Notes: generated by a model from the sequence alone, not told the origin. DNA of 64,000 nt from Hominenteromicrobium sp964531265 (GCA_964531265.1 CAZHDW010000003.1:1-64000), one strand, 5' to 3'. Numbered from the stretch's first letter, positions 33,329 to 42,407 are shown. Program-made: numbers and translations.

Positions 33329-34453
33329 ATGAAAAAACTTGGATTCGGTCTTATGAGACTGCCGGCTGTTAACGGAGGAAATGCTTCGGATATCGATATC
33401 GAGCAGGTCAAGAAAATGGTTGATATGTTCATCGAGCGTGGCTTTACCTATTTTGACACCGCATGGATGTACTGCGGCTTCGCAAGTGAGCCGGCTGTTA
33501 AAGAGGCGCTTGTGTCACGCTACCCGAGGGACAGCTACACACTGGCCACAAAGCTGCACGCAGGCTTTATGAAAACCAAAGAGGACAGGGACAATATATT
33601 CAACGCACAGCTTGAAAAGACGGGCGCAGGCTATTTTGACTATTACCTGCTGCACGGCATTGAGGCAGGAATGCTGCCGACCTATGAAAAGCTGGATTGC
33701 TTCAACTGGATTCTCGACAAAAAGGAAAAGGGCCTTGTGAAGCACGCGGGCTTCTCCTTCCACGATAAGGCAGAGTTGCTCGACGAGATACTTACAAAGC
33801 ATCCGGAAATGGAGTTTGTACAGCTTCAGATAAATTACCTTGACTGGGAGAGCGAGTGGATAGAGGGCCGCAAGTGCTATGAGGTATGTGTAAAGCACAA
33901 CAAGCCGGTCATTGTTATGGAGCCGGTAAAGGGCGGCACACTTGCAAAGCTTCCCGAGGCGGCAGAGGCTCTTGTAAAGGAACTTGACCCGAATATGTCC
34001 ACTCCGAGCTGGGCTATTCGCTTTGCGGCAAGTCTGCCGAACGTCATGATGGTGCTTTCCGGCATGAGCTCAATAGAGCAGGTGGAAGACAATACCTCCT
34101 ATATGCAGGACTTCAAGCCGCTCAGTGAGAACGAGGAGAAGGTACTCTTCAAGGTTGCGGATGTTATCAACAGTCAGATAGCGATCCCCTGTACGGGCTG
34201 CTCCTACTGCACAGAGGGCTGCCCGATGCATATTGCGATCCCACAGTATTTCTCCCTCTATAACGAGGACATGAGAGAGAATCTTGAGGAGAAGGGCTGG
34301 ACTATAAACTTCTCGAATTACGATGCCGTTGCAGGTAAGGCCGGAAAAGCCGGTGAGTGCATTGCATGCGGTCAGTGCGAAGAGGTATGTCCGCAGCACC
34401 TGCCGATAATCGAAAATCTTAAGGCGGTTGCAGCTCATTACGAGCACAACTGA
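33329..34453 (+). CDS. Aldo/keto reductase with C-terminal 4Fe-4S ferredoxin domain (copy 2)
   Basis: 374 residues: AKR barrel with Asp43, Tyr48, Lys75 and His109, then clusters CTGCSYCTEGCP and CIACGQCEEVCP. Same architecture as copy 1 but clearly diverged (different N terminus, HGIEAGM versus HAVGNDT after the catalytic His), so probably different substrates under common control. RBS GAAAGGAAAG. Followed after 50 bases by a MATE exporter gene without an intervening terminator, so the two probably form an operon for handling a reactive carbonyl or toxic compound. Confidence 0.9.
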   Translation: MKKLGFGLMRLPAVNGGNASDIDIEQVKKMVDMFIERGFTYFDTAWMYCGFASEPAVKEALVSRYPRDSYTLATKLHAGFMKTKEDRDNIFNAQLEKTGAGYFDYYLLHGIEAGMLPTYEKLDCFNWILDKKEKGLVKHAGFSFHDKAELLDEILTKHPEMEFVQLQINYLDWESEWIEGRKCYEVCVKHNKPVIVMEPVKGGTLAKLPEAAEALVKELDPNMSTPSWAIRFAASLPNVMMVLSGMSSIEQVEDNTSYMQDFKPLSENEEKVLFKVADVINSQIAIPCTGCSYCTEGCPMHIAIPQYFSLYNEDMRENLEEKGWTINFSNYDAVAGKAGKAGECIACGQCEEVCPQHLPIIENLKAVAAHYEHN

Positions 34454-34503
34454 CAGCTTGAAGCTTAAAAAGTATTGAAAAATAATCTGTGAGGGCAGTA
34501 CAA

Positions 34504-35919
34504 ATGAAAACCAAGACGGGCTTCCCCTGGAAGCAATTTCTGAAAAGCCTTGCGGCAATAGCCGTTCCTGTTGCGCTGCAAAACCTTTTGACCACGACCG
34601 CCAGCATGGTTGATACCATGATGATAGCTTCGCTCGGCGAGACGGCTGTCGGCGCTGTCGGTCTGTGTGCTCAGTTCAGTTCCCTGATGTTCTCCAGCTA
34701 TTGGGGCTTCATCGGCGGCGGAATGCTGTTTTTTGCGCAGTATTGGGGCGCTCAGGACGATGACGGCATAGACCGTGCGTACGGTGTTATGTTCAGCTTT
34801 ATAATGACGGTGGGCCTTATAGGTACCGCAATAGCCGTCTGTGCTCCCGGGGCGATCATGGGAATATATACGGATAAGGAATCAATACGCGAGATCGGCG
34901 TAGAGTATCTCAGCGTGGTCGGCTTTGCGTATCCGATGCAGATCTTGGCCTCCGGCATGAGTGCTCTGCTCCGCTCTACCGAGCGTGTCAGAATTCCGCT
35001 CTATGCTTCGATAGCATCTGTCTTCACAAATATTGCCCTCAACTGGGTGCTCATCCACGGTAAGTTCGGCATCCCGGCAATGGGTGTTCAGGGTGCGGCT
35101 CTCGCAACTGTTATCGCCGGCGTGGTGAATGTCGCGGTAATATATCTTCTCAGCTATAAGCAGGGCTTTAAATACCTTTTCCACGTAAAAAAGCATTTCA
35201 AGTGGACAAAGGCATTTCTGCGTGAGTTTTTGAAGCGCTGCTTCCCGATCATCTGCAATGAGGCCCTTATAGGTATCGGTATGATGGTTATAAACATGGT
35301 GCTCGGCCGTCAGTCGGAATCCGCTATAGCGGCGGTGGCTGTGTTCAGAACACTTGAGGGACTGGTGATCGGCTTCTTCTCCGGCTTTTCCAATGCGGCC
35401 TCCGTGCTCGTCGGCAAATGTGTCGGTGCGGGTGAGCTTGATACCGCTTATGAGAGAGCGAAGAGACTGGTGCTGCTCTGCGGCAGCAGCATCTTCGTGA
35501 TCTGCCTGGCACTGCTCGCCGTGCATAAGCCGCTGCTCATGATGATGAGTCTTTCCGGTGAGTCGCTCGAGATAGGCACGGGTCTGCTGATGATATACTG
35601 CATTGCAGCGGTCATTCGTATGTGCAACTGGGTTCAGAACGATACATACCGTGCAGCAGGTGATGCCGCAACGGGCACGATACTCGAGATATCCTTCATG
35701 TATGCAATGCTCATCCCCTGCGTATGCGTGGTGGGACTTGTTCTCAAGGCACCGTTCCTTGCGATATTTGCGTGCTGCTACATAGATGAGCCGATACGCT
35801 TCATATTGATGCAACGCCATATGTATTCCGGAAAATGGATACGTCCCGTAACCGAGCAGGGCATTGCAGCACTGCCGGCCTTTATGGAGAAAAGAAAGTG
35901 CGGCAAAAAGAACGCCTGA
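34504..35919 (+). CDS. MATE-family efflux transporter
   Basis: 471 residues with about 12 transmembrane helices in two related halves. Signature regions: PVALQNLLTTTASMVDTMMIASLGE near the N terminus, ALLRSTERVRIPLYASIASVFTN, and in the second half a matching YRAAGDAATG segment. MATE proteins export cationic drugs or metabolites using sodium or proton gradients. GAGGG lies eight bases before the ATG; a GTG five codons upstream overlaps that site. Probably expressed with the upstream aldo/keto reductase from the MerR-type promoter. Confidence 0.9.
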   Translation: MKTKTGFPWKQFLKSLAAIAVPVALQNLLTTTASMVDTMMIASLGETAVGAVGLCAQFSSLMFSSYWGFIGGGMLFFAQYWGAQDDDGIDRAYGVMFSFIMTVGLIGTAIAVCAPGAIMGIYTDKESIREIGVEYLSVVGFAYPMQILASGMSALLRSTERVRIPLYASIASVFTNIALNWVLIHGKFGIPAMGVQGAALATVIAGVVNVAVIYLLSYKQGFKYLFHVKKHFKWTKAFLREFLKRCFPIICNEALIGIGMMVINMVLGRQSESAIAAVAVFRTLEGLVIGFFSGFSNAASVLVGKCVGAGELDTAYERAKRLVLLCGSSIFVICLALLAVHKPLLMMMSLSGESLEIGTGLLMIYCIAAVIRMCNWVQNDTYRAAGDAATGTILEISFMYAMLIPCVCVVGLVLKAPFLAIFACCYIDEPIRFILMQRHMYSGKWIRPVTEQGIAALPAFMEKRKCGKKNA

Positions 35920-35935
35920 TAATGGACAACAAGAA

Positions 35936-35974
35936 AGCTCTTCCGACTGAAAAAGCCGGAAGAGCTGATTTTTT
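35936..35974. terminator. Intrinsic terminator
   Basis: 10-bp stem AGCTCTTCCG/CGGAAGAGCT then GATTTTTT on the plus strand; also usable for the convergent epimerase gene. Confidence 0.88.
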
Positions 35975-35982
35975 ATGATTGA

Positions 35983-36867
35983 TTATTTGATATTCTCGCG
36001 GATAAATGCTGCGTCGTCTGCGATGCACTTGTCGTGCTCATCATAGAACTCCTCGCGCTCAACAACCCAGAATGCCTCGAAATCCTGCTCGTCAAGAGCA
36101 TTCTTGATTTCCTGCCAGTTCATGTTGGACTGCTCATCGCCCATCTTGCACTGTACATGGAAGCTCTTCTCGTTTGCAGCCATTCTTGCGTTGAAGCCGT
36201 CAAGGATCTTCTGGCGCTCTTCAAGCGGCATTTCCTTTACATTGCCGAACGGAGAACCCTTCGGGCCGTCCTCTGCATGGCGGGAAGCCGGGCGAGGGCC
36301 GGGGCCCTGAACCTTGCAGTTTTCCTTAACGTGAATGGAAACAAAGCGGTTCTTGTAGCGGCGAATGAATGAAGGCGGATAGCAGCCGCCGTTCTGTGCC
36401 CAGCCGCAGTCGAGCTGGAAGAAGCACTTGGAGCTGTTGTCCAGAACATGCTCAAGCAGGAACTTGCCCTCGTCCATGAAGAACTCCTGGCTATGGTTGT
36501 GATAACCGATCTTTATGCCGTAGGGAGCAGCCATCTCGGCCATTTCGTCCAGCTTGTGGGCGACCTCAATAGCCTCCTCCTTGTTGCAGAACGGAGTGCC
36601 TGCCCAGATGACAGCCTTGCCGCCGAGAGCAGCGATCTTCTTTACAATCTCCTCTGTGGGCTCTGCATGAACGGAAACGACCTCAAGGCCGGTCTCGTCG
36701 AGCCACTTTTTGATGTCCTCAATGTCATTGTCAAGGTCTACGGGGAGAAGCTCAACGCCTGTGAAGCCCAGAGACTTGATTGTCTGGAATTTCTCAAGCA
36801 GTGTCGGGCCGAGGCCGAGGTAGCTGGCAATGCCGCCAAAAGAGTAAGTACCGATGTTGACTTTCAT
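35983..36867 (-). CDS. Sugar phosphate isomerase/epimerase family protein (D)
   Basis: 294 residues, xylose isomerase-like barrel. Metal blocks GYHNHSQEF, FQLDCGWAQ, SIHVKEN and VVEREEF parallel those of epimerases B and C, and an insertion also follows the HVKEN strand (GPGPRPASRHAEDGPKGSPF), so it belongs to the same subfamily although only about a third of residues match by eye. Driven by the strongest consensus promoter in the window and monocistronic. Probably acts on a related oxidised sugar, polyol or glycoside. Confidence 0.83.
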   Translation of the reverse strand: MKVNIGTYSFGGIASYLGLGPTLLEKFQTIKSLGFTGVELLPVDLDNDIEDIKKWLDETGLEVVSVHAEPTEEIVKKIAALGGKAVIWAGTPFCNKEEAIEVAHKLDEMAEMAAPYGIKIGYHNHSQEFFMDEGKFLLEHVLDNSSKCFFQLDCGWAQNGGCYPPSFIRRYKNRFVSIHVKENCKVQGPGPRPASRHAEDGPKGSPFGNVKEMPLEERQKILDGFNARMAANEKSFHVQCKMGDEQSNMNWQEIKNALDEQDFEAFWVVEREEFYDEHDKCIADDAAFIRENIK

Positions 36868-36920
36868 TTAACTCATCCTCCAAAACAAAATTCATGGAAA
36901 AAATATTCACATACAGTTAA

Positions 36921-36949
36921 ATTATAGCATAAATGACAATCGATGTCAA
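36921..36949 (-). promoter_or_regulatory. Consensus promoter with overlapping dyad, epimerase D
   Basis: Minus strand TTGACA, 17-bp spacer, TATAAT: a perfect sigma-A promoter. TGACA-atcga-TGTCA (36934-36948) forms a dyad over the -35 box, where a repressor could bind. Confidence 0.8.
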
Positions 36950-36969
36950 TGTGTGATAAACTCACATTT

Positions 36970-37932
36970 TCATAAGGTGTTTGCAAAATCATCGGGAACG
37001 ACTATGGCTTCGCTTGAAAAATCGGCGGTTTTGAATAACGGTATCAGCTCCTTTGGGGTTATCGGCTCCGGCTGAGGTATCATTTTCAGCAGATGAGCTA
37101 TCTTTCCGCAGAGCTGTTCCGGTGTGAAGCGGTCGAGCAGAGCGCCGACGTCGAGGTCACGCTCCCTTTTGCTGAGGCGTCGTCCCTCGGAATTTACAAG
37201 CAGGGGGATGTGCCCGTATAGGGGCGGCGCGGCACCGAGTGCGTCGAATAGCTGCAATTGACAGGCTGTGGAGGTGAGAAGGTCGCGTCCGCGCACCACC
37301 TCTGTGACGTCCATCATGGCATCATCAACGGTTACGGCAAGCTGATATGCATGTACACCGTCACTGCGCCGGACGAGAAAATCGCCGAAGAGCTCATCCG
37401 CACTGAGGGCTTGATGGCCGAGAAAGAGATCGTCGAATTCGGTCATTCCACGGTTTACGCGAAAGCGCATGGCGGGCGAGCGCAGCAGAGCCCTTTGAGC
37501 GGCCTCGTCCGCTGTAAGTCCGCTGCATGTTCCGGGGTATCTGAAGGAGGTCTCTCCTGCGTGGGGTGCCGATGCCGCATGAAGCTGTGCTCTTGTGCAG
37601 AAGCATGGGTAAATGCGCCCCTGCTCTTTAAGCGACATGAGAGCCTTTTCAAAAAGCTCTCGGCGCTCGCTTTGATAGTACGGCTCGTTACCGCCGTACA
37701 TGCCGGGGCCCTCATCCCAGTCAAGGCCGAGGGCGAGCAGATCGCGGCATAGCTGCTCGGCGTATTCCCGCTTGCAGCGGTCGGGGTCAAGGTCTTCAAT
37801 GCGCAGCAGCATTATTCCGTCCTTACTGCGTACGGAGAGCCACGCGAGCAGCGCACAGCAGAGATTTCCAAGATGCATACGCCCGGACGGGCTGGGTGCA
37901 AAGCGTCCGCGCACCGTTTTTTTATTACTCAT
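36970..37932 (-). CDS. gluQ: Glutamyl-Q tRNA(Asp) synthetase / GluRS-like protein
   Basis: 320 residues: a truncated class I glutamyl-tRNA synthetase catalytic core without the anticodon-binding domain. HIGH equivalent SGRMHLGNL, RFAPSPSGRMH start, KMSKS equivalent RRLSKRERD near residue 245, and a zinc-type segment beginning CFCTRAQ (C-x-C) ending PGTCSG. Such enzymes glutamylate queuosine in tRNA-Asp. The start follows AGGAGG; a longer frame adds 57 residues with no ribosome site and no family match. Monocistronic, with no clear terminator before the epimerase D promoter. Confidence 0.88.
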   Translation of the reverse strand: MSNKKTVRGRFAPSPSGRMHLGNLCCALLAWLSVRSKDGIMLLRIEDLDPDRCKREYAEQLCRDLLALGLDWDEGPGMYGGNEPYYQSERRELFEKALMSLKEQGRIYPCFCTRAQLHAASAPHAGETSFRYPGTCSGLTADEAAQRALLRSPAMRFRVNRGMTEFDDLFLGHQALSADELFGDFLVRRSDGVHAYQLAVTVDDAMMDVTEVVRGRDLLTSTACQLQLFDALGAAPPLYGHIPLLVNSEGRRLSKRERDLDVGALLDRFTPEQLCGKIAHLLKMIPQPEPITPKELIPLFKTADFSSEAIVVPDDFANTL

Positions 37933-38020
37933 ATCCGTTACCTCCTTGTTCACTGTAACCATTCTAATACATGCGCGCGGAATATGCAATCGGCCAATGT
38001 AAATCGGCGGTTCGATAAAG

Positions 38021-38049
38021 TTGACAAGGCCGAAAAAAGCGGATAGAAT
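38021..38049 (+). promoter_or_regulatory. Promoter of the DUF4317 gene
   Basis: TTGACA, 17-bp spacer, TAGAAT, 84 bases before the ATG. Confidence 0.7.
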
Positions 38050-38133
38050 ATACTCATTACATGGCCTGAATGAACCGCTTTTCTGCCTGATGATGCGGTT
38101 CATTTTTCGATTTCGGGCGGAGAGGACGGAACG

Positions 38134-39279
38134 ATGAACGAGAAGGAAATTTCAGAGATACGCAGAAGATTCAGACCGGATAAGAGCAATATAACCCATG
38201 TGCGCGGCTGCTATGTCAACGAAAGGCGCGAGATAGTATCGCAGTTTGACCAGTCCCTTGCCATGCTGCCGCAGGAGGAGAATGAAAACCTCATAAATGT
38301 GCTCAGACGTACACTTTCCGGCACACAGGGAAAGAACCTTATAGACATGTCCTTTACCACACAGCAGGTGGTGGACAGTGACGAGCACCGTCTGCTTATG
38401 GCACTGAGAAATTCGGCGCTTCAGGATGAGGAGGCTGTGCAGGCGTTCTTCGAAAGGGTGATAGAGAGCTATACGCAGGAGGGCACATACCTCATCCTTC
38501 TGGCGTACGATACATACGATATTCCGTACCGCGCAAAGGACGGAGAAAAGCTGGAGGACGCCTCGAGTGATGTTTACAGCTATATTCTTTGCAGCATTTG
38601 TCCCGTAAAGCAGACAAAGCCCGTGCTCGGCTACAATGTTCCGGAAAATGAATTCCACAATCGCGGAATAGACTGGCTGGTGTCCGCTCCGGCACTCGGA
38701 GTGCTTTTCCCGGCCTTCAATGACAGAAGCTGTGATATATACGGAGCACTCCTCTATACGCGTGATGCCGCGGCCGACAATGCGGCATTCATAGATGCTC
38801 TTTTCCGCTGTGAGCCGCCGATGCCGGCAGAGCTTCAAAAGGAGACCTTCAGCGAAATACTGGGAGACACGCTCAAGGAGGCGTGCAGCATGGAGCTTGT
38901 TCAGACCGTGCACAGCGAGCTGAGAGAGATGATAGAGGAGCACAAGGTCAATAAAGAAATAGAACCGCTCGTCATCACACAGAGGACGATGCGCACGATG
39001 CTGACAGCCTGCGGAGTTGAGGGGGAGCGCGTGGAGGCCTTTGCCGAGCGCTGCGCCGAGGAATTCGGAGAGGATGCGGCACTTGCGCCGAGAAATCTGA
39101 TAGAGGCGAAGAAGTTTGAAGTGACGACTGCCAATGTCACCATCAAGGTGGATCCGGATAAGAGCGAGCTGATAGAGACGCGAGTGATAGACGGTACACC
39201 GTACATAATGGTGCGCGCTGACGGCGGTGTGGAAGTAAACGGCGTAAGAATACAGATAGAGAACGAAGGAAACGGTTAA
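38134..39279 (+). CDS. DUF4317 family protein
   Basis: 381 residues. The start MNEKEISEIRRRFRPDKSNI followed by HVRGCYVNERREIVSQF matches the DUF4317 family, which is widespread in gut Clostridia and has no known function. No signal peptide, membrane segment or catalytic motif is evident. The C-terminal stretch (about 325-380) is beta-rich: VTIKVDPDKSELIETRVIDG, then a YIMVRADGGVEVNGVRI strand pair. RBS GGAGAGGA. Its own promoter and terminator give no functional context. Confidence 0.8.
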   Translation: MNEKEISEIRRRFRPDKSNITHVRGCYVNERREIVSQFDQSLAMLPQEENENLINVLRRTLSGTQGKNLIDMSFTTQQVVDSDEHRLLMALRNSALQDEEAVQAFFERVIESYTQEGTYLILLAYDTYDIPYRAKDGEKLEDASSDVYSYILCSICPVKQTKPVLGYNVPENEFHNRGIDWLVSAPALGVLFPAFNDRSCDIYGALLYTRDAAADNAAFIDALFRCEPPMPAELQKETFSEILGDTLKEACSMELVQTVHSELREMIEEHKVNKEIEPLVITQRTMRTMLTACGVEGERVEAFAERCAEEFGEDAALAPRNLIEAKKFEVTTANVTIKVDPDKSELIETRVIDGTPYIMVRADGGVEVNGVRIQIENEGNG

Positions 39280-39282
39280 AAA

Positions 39283-39328
39283 GAACCGCCCGGTATCCAG
39301 ACGGATTCCGGGCGGTTCGATTGCTTTT
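39283..39328. terminator. Bidirectional intrinsic terminator
   Basis: 11-bp perfect stem GAACCGCCCGG/CCGGGCGGTTC; TTTTT immediately after on the minus strand and a T5 run 10 bases away on the plus strand. Confidence 0.85.
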
Positions 39329-39334
39329 TGATTA

Positions 39335-40165
39335 TCAAATGTCGAGCACGTCGCGCAGGTATGTGCGGGATACCTCTGCGGAGTGATAGTTGCAGACCTC
39401 GGGGTTGTCGAGTTCAACGCATACGATGCCGTCGTAGCCGACCTCCTCAAGAGCTGCCTTTACACCGACAAAATCAACTGTACCGTGGCCGAGTGCGCGG
39501 AATGTGCGCATTTTTGCAGGGCCCTCAGTGCGTGCCAGTGTGTATGTATCAACATCCTTAAGGTGCATGAATGCGATACGGTCGCCGTAGGCGCGGATGA
39601 GCTCTGCCGGGTCGATGCCTGCGAGAGTAGTGTGTGCTGTATCAAAGCAGAAAGAGACGTATTCCGGCTCGGTGTGCGCCGCAAGATAGTCAATATCGCT
39701 GCGGTTGAATACGCATGTGCCGTAATGCGGGTGGAAGCACAGGGTGACACCGCGCTCTTTGCCGTATTTGCCGACTTCGTTTACGATCTTGCAAATGGCA
39801 TCCAGCTTTTCATAGTCGGACGGTCTCTCGGACGGGCCGTCATCGCCAAAGCCGCTGTTCTGGCAGTTGAACCATTTAACGCCGACGGCTGCCATGAAGT
39901 CAATCCACTTTTTGCCGATCTCTATCTGGTTTTCAACGTCGAACATAAAGTGTCCGTACAGGTTTACAAGCTCAACGCCGTATTTCTTCGTGAGCTGTAC
40001 AAGCTCGTTGGGATCTTCCTGAAAATAATCGCCGATGAATGCGAAGTTCTCAACATAGTCATAGCCGAGGAATTTGCATTCCTTGAAGGACTGCTCAAGC
40101 TGTCTCTTCGCGGTCTCCGGGTCGTTTGACTGGATCCATGTCCAGCCGGTATAGCAGGCTTTCAT
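39335..40165 (-). CDS. Sugar phosphate isomerase/epimerase family protein (E), IolE-like
   Basis: 276 residues, xylose isomerase-like barrel. Metal blocks: TLCFHPHYGTCV, CFDTAHTTLAGID, FMHLKDVD and VCVELDNPE, closer to the inosose dehydratase/IolE branch than epimerases B-D. It begins MKACYTGWTWIQ. Second gene of an operon with a Gfo/Idh/MocA dehydrogenase 26 bases upstream: dehydrogenase followed by IolE-like isomerase/dehydratase recalls the first steps of inositol catabolism, although the other iol genes are absent. Confidence 0.83.
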   Translation of the reverse strand: MKACYTGWTWIQSNDPETAKRQLEQSFKECKFLGYDYVENFAFIGDYFQEDPNELVQLTKKYGVELVNLYGHFMFDVENQIEIGKKWIDFMAAVGVKWFNCQNSGFGDDGPSERPSDYEKLDAICKIVNEVGKYGKERGVTLCFHPHYGTCVFNRSDIDYLAAHTEPEYVSFCFDTAHTTLAGIDPAELIRAYGDRIAFMHLKDVDTYTLARTEGPAKMRTFRALGHGTVDFVGVKAALEEVGYDGIVCVELDNPEVCNYHSAEVSRTYLRDVLDI

Positions 40166-40191
40166 GATAAAGCTTCCTTTCTGTTTTGGTT

Positions 40192-41394
40192 TTATTTGTC
40201 AAGTATTCCGTGTATCGGATTGTTCTGCATGGGCGCTGTGCGCTCGTAATGTGTGCTGAGCTGTACGGTTTCTCCGGCCTCGCTTGCCTTGGAGAACGCC
40301 GTGAGTATCTCAAGCACGTGGTGCTGCTGATGATAATTTGCGCGGAAGTCCCTGCCGGTGCGCAGTGCCGTACACATATCCGCAAGGCCGAGAGCACGTG
40401 AATTTTCGGCATAGTCGTACATCAGCGGTATTTCCTTATAACCGGTGTAGAAGCTCGGCACGGTGTGGCGCTCAAGGGCCGGATCGGTTCTTGTTGCCGC
40501 CTGATCCTCCGGTCGGAGAAGCAGTACCGGGCCGCCGAAGGTATTCGGGTCGGGAACAACGATTGTTCCGCGTGTGCCGTATATCTCAAATCTTGCTTGT
40601 GCGGACGGTGCATAGTAAACATCGAAGGTGGTGAATACCTGAGCGATTGCTCCGCTTGAGAAGAGAATATTGCCGGTAAGATATGTATCCACGTCAACAT
40701 CGATGATCTCTCCGCTGTGCGGCTCAGAGGTTATAGTGCGCTGAGTGAAGGATCTCTTTGTCATGCCGCTTACGGCCTTGGCCTCGCCCATGAGCTGCAC
40801 AAGTGCCGTGATGTAGTACGGGCCCATGTCGAGCATCGGGCCGCCGCCGCGCTTATAGTAGAATTCCGGATCGGGATGCCAGGTCTCATGTCCGTGGCAC
40901 ACCATTGCACAGTTTGCGCCGATGACATCGCCTATCATGCCGCTGTCAATGAGCTTACGCACGGTCTGTATGCCTGCGCCCATGAAGGTATCTGGTGCAC
41001 CGCCGATCTGAAGACCCTTTTCCTCGGCAAGGGATACAAGCTCGTCAGCCTCCGCCATATCAACGCCGAGGGGCTTTTCGGAATAAACATGCTTGCCGTG
41101 CAGGAGTGCCTGCTTTGTGACCTCATAATGCTCATAGGGGCGTGTGAGGTTGAGAATTACTTCGACCTCCGGGTCATTGAAGGCTTCATACATATCCTTG
41201 TAGATCTTCGGCTCGTTGGACTTTGCGCCGTCCGCAATGGCCTCTTTTACGTAAGCTGCACCCTTCTCGGCACGTTCCGGAATAAGGTCGCATAGGCCGA
41301 CCAGCTCAATGTCCTTGAATGTCTTGGTGATGTTCTGCAAATAAATGCCGCTGATAGCGCCAACGCCTATCATGGCAACGCGTACAGGTTTCAT
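40192..41394 (-). CDS. Gfo/Idh/MocA-family oxidoreductase (fourth in window)
   Basis: 400 residues with AMIGVGAISGIYLQN dinucleotide loop, SEKPLGVDMAEAD (EKP lysine) near residue 100 and GGGPMLDMGPYYITAL with the catalytic Asp. The C-terminal domain is longer than average and carries GTRGTIVVPDPNTFGGP. This combination resembles plant-glycoside or pectin-related Gfo/Idh proteins, but the substrate is unknown. I use the ATG for MKPVRVAMIG; upstream codons run into the divergent promoter. First gene of the operon with epimerase E and divergent from an AraC regulator gene. Confidence 0.87.
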   Translation of the reverse strand: MKPVRVAMIGVGAISGIYLQNITKTFKDIELVGLCDLIPERAEKGAAYVKEAIADGAKSNEPKIYKDMYEAFNDPEVEVILNLTRPYEHYEVTKQALLHGKHVYSEKPLGVDMAEADELVSLAEEKGLQIGGAPDTFMGAGIQTVRKLIDSGMIGDVIGANCAMVCHGHETWHPDPEFYYKRGGGPMLDMGPYYITALVQLMGEAKAVSGMTKRSFTQRTITSEPHSGEIIDVDVDTYLTGNILFSSGAIAQVFTTFDVYYAPSAQARFEIYGTRGTIVVPDPNTFGGPVLLLRPEDQAATRTDPALERHTVPSFYTGYKEIPLMYDYAENSRALGLADMCTALRTGRDFRANYHQQHHVLEILTAFSKASEAGETVQLSTHYERTAPMQNNPIHGILDK

Positions 41395-41442
41395 ATATTT
41401 TCTTCCTCTCCCGAAAAATAGCGCACCGATACATCGGTACAC

Positions 41443-41503
41443 TTGAATTATAACATCGTATATGTTAAAATGCTTGCCAAAAGATGTATTTTTTATGCCA
41501 AAA
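41443..41503. promoter_or_regulatory. Divergent promoter region with AraC-type direct repeats
   Basis: Plus strand: TTGAAT, 17-bp spacer, TAAAAT (41443-41471) for the AraC gene. Minus strand: TATAAT at 41447-41452 for the dehydrogenase operon, with a poor -35. TGCCAAAA occurs at 41475-41482 and 41496-41503, same orientation, exactly 21 bp apart, placed just upstream of the minus-strand -35 position. A dyad ACCGAT-ac-ATCGGT lies at 41425-41438 in the dehydrogenase leader. Confidence 0.65.
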
Positions 41504-41524
41504 ATTGCGGTTGGAGGGATCGTG

Positions 41525-42343
41525 ATGAATGCCTTTTTTGAAGCTCGCACCGAGTCGTTGACATCGATAGTAACCGATAATATGGATTTTCCTATGCATC
41601 TGCATCCGCAAACGGAGATATTCTATGTGCTGAGCGGTGAGCTGCGTGTTACGGTGCGCGGAGAGAGCCGCATACTGAGGGCAGGAAGCCTTGCGGTGAT
41701 ATTTCCGAACCAGATACACAGCTATACCTATACCGGGGAGGCAAACCGTTCCGCGCTGATAATATGCGATCTTTCTCTGGCCGGGGCGTTTTCCGAGACG
41801 CTTTTGCAGTGGCATCCGAAGGACCCATTCGTCATGCCGGACATGCTGCATCCCAATGTGGAGTTCGCACTGAGGGAGCTTATAGAGGAGAACAATAACG
41901 GTAACGACAGGGCGGTGTGCTCCGCTTTGATGCAGCTTATATTGTCAAGAATACTGCCGCAGCTATCCCTGCACCGCAATCGCTCATCGGATTATCAGGA
42001 GCTGACATACCAGATAGCGCAGTACGTCTCGGAGCATTACCGGGAGCCGCTGACCCTCGATATGCTGGCCCGGAACCTCGGCATCAGCCGATTCCACCTG
42101 TCCCACGTATTTTCGGAGAAGATAGGGCAGCACTTCTCGGCCTATCTGTCAAGCATACGTGCCGACCGTGCACGTGCACTGCTGGCCGGTACCGAGCTTT
42201 CCGTGACGGAAATTGCGGCAGAGGCCGGGTTTGAGAGCCAGAGGACGTTTTTTCGTGCGTTCAGGGAGCAGTGTGGCATGACTCCGCTTGAATATAGGCG
42301 GTATGCACGCGGAATCGGCAGGGAGGAGCTGCAAACGAAATGA
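41525..42343 (+). CDS. AraC-family transcriptional regulator with cupin domain
   Basis: 272 residues. N-terminal cupin (MHLHPQTEIFYVLSGELRVT) typical of sugar-sensing AraC proteins, with the His pair intact; C-terminal double helix-turn-helix (LARNLGISRFHLSHVFSEKIG and AGFESQRTFFRAFREQCG) followed by TPLEYRR. Start follows GGAGGG; upstream in-frame ATGs lie within the promoter repeats. Very likely controls the divergent dehydrogenase-epimerase E operon through the 21-bp spaced repeats. The ligand is probably the operon's sugar substrate. Confidence 0.88.
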   Translation: MNAFFEARTESLTSIVTDNMDFPMHLHPQTEIFYVLSGELRVTVRGESRILRAGSLAVIFPNQIHSYTYTGEANRSALIICDLSLAGAFSETLLQWHPKDPFVMPDMLHPNVEFALRELIEENNNGNDRAVCSALMQLILSRILPQLSLHRNRSSDYQELTYQIAQYVSEHYREPLTLDMLARNLGISRFHLSHVFSEKIGQHFSAYLSSIRADRARALLAGTELSVTEIAAEAGFESQRTFFRAFREQCGMTPLEYRRYARGIGREELQTK

Positions 42344-42407
42344 CCACTATACCACTTGTGCAGTATTGGAAAATATGATACACTTTGAAAAAAGGGGGCA
42401 TGACACA

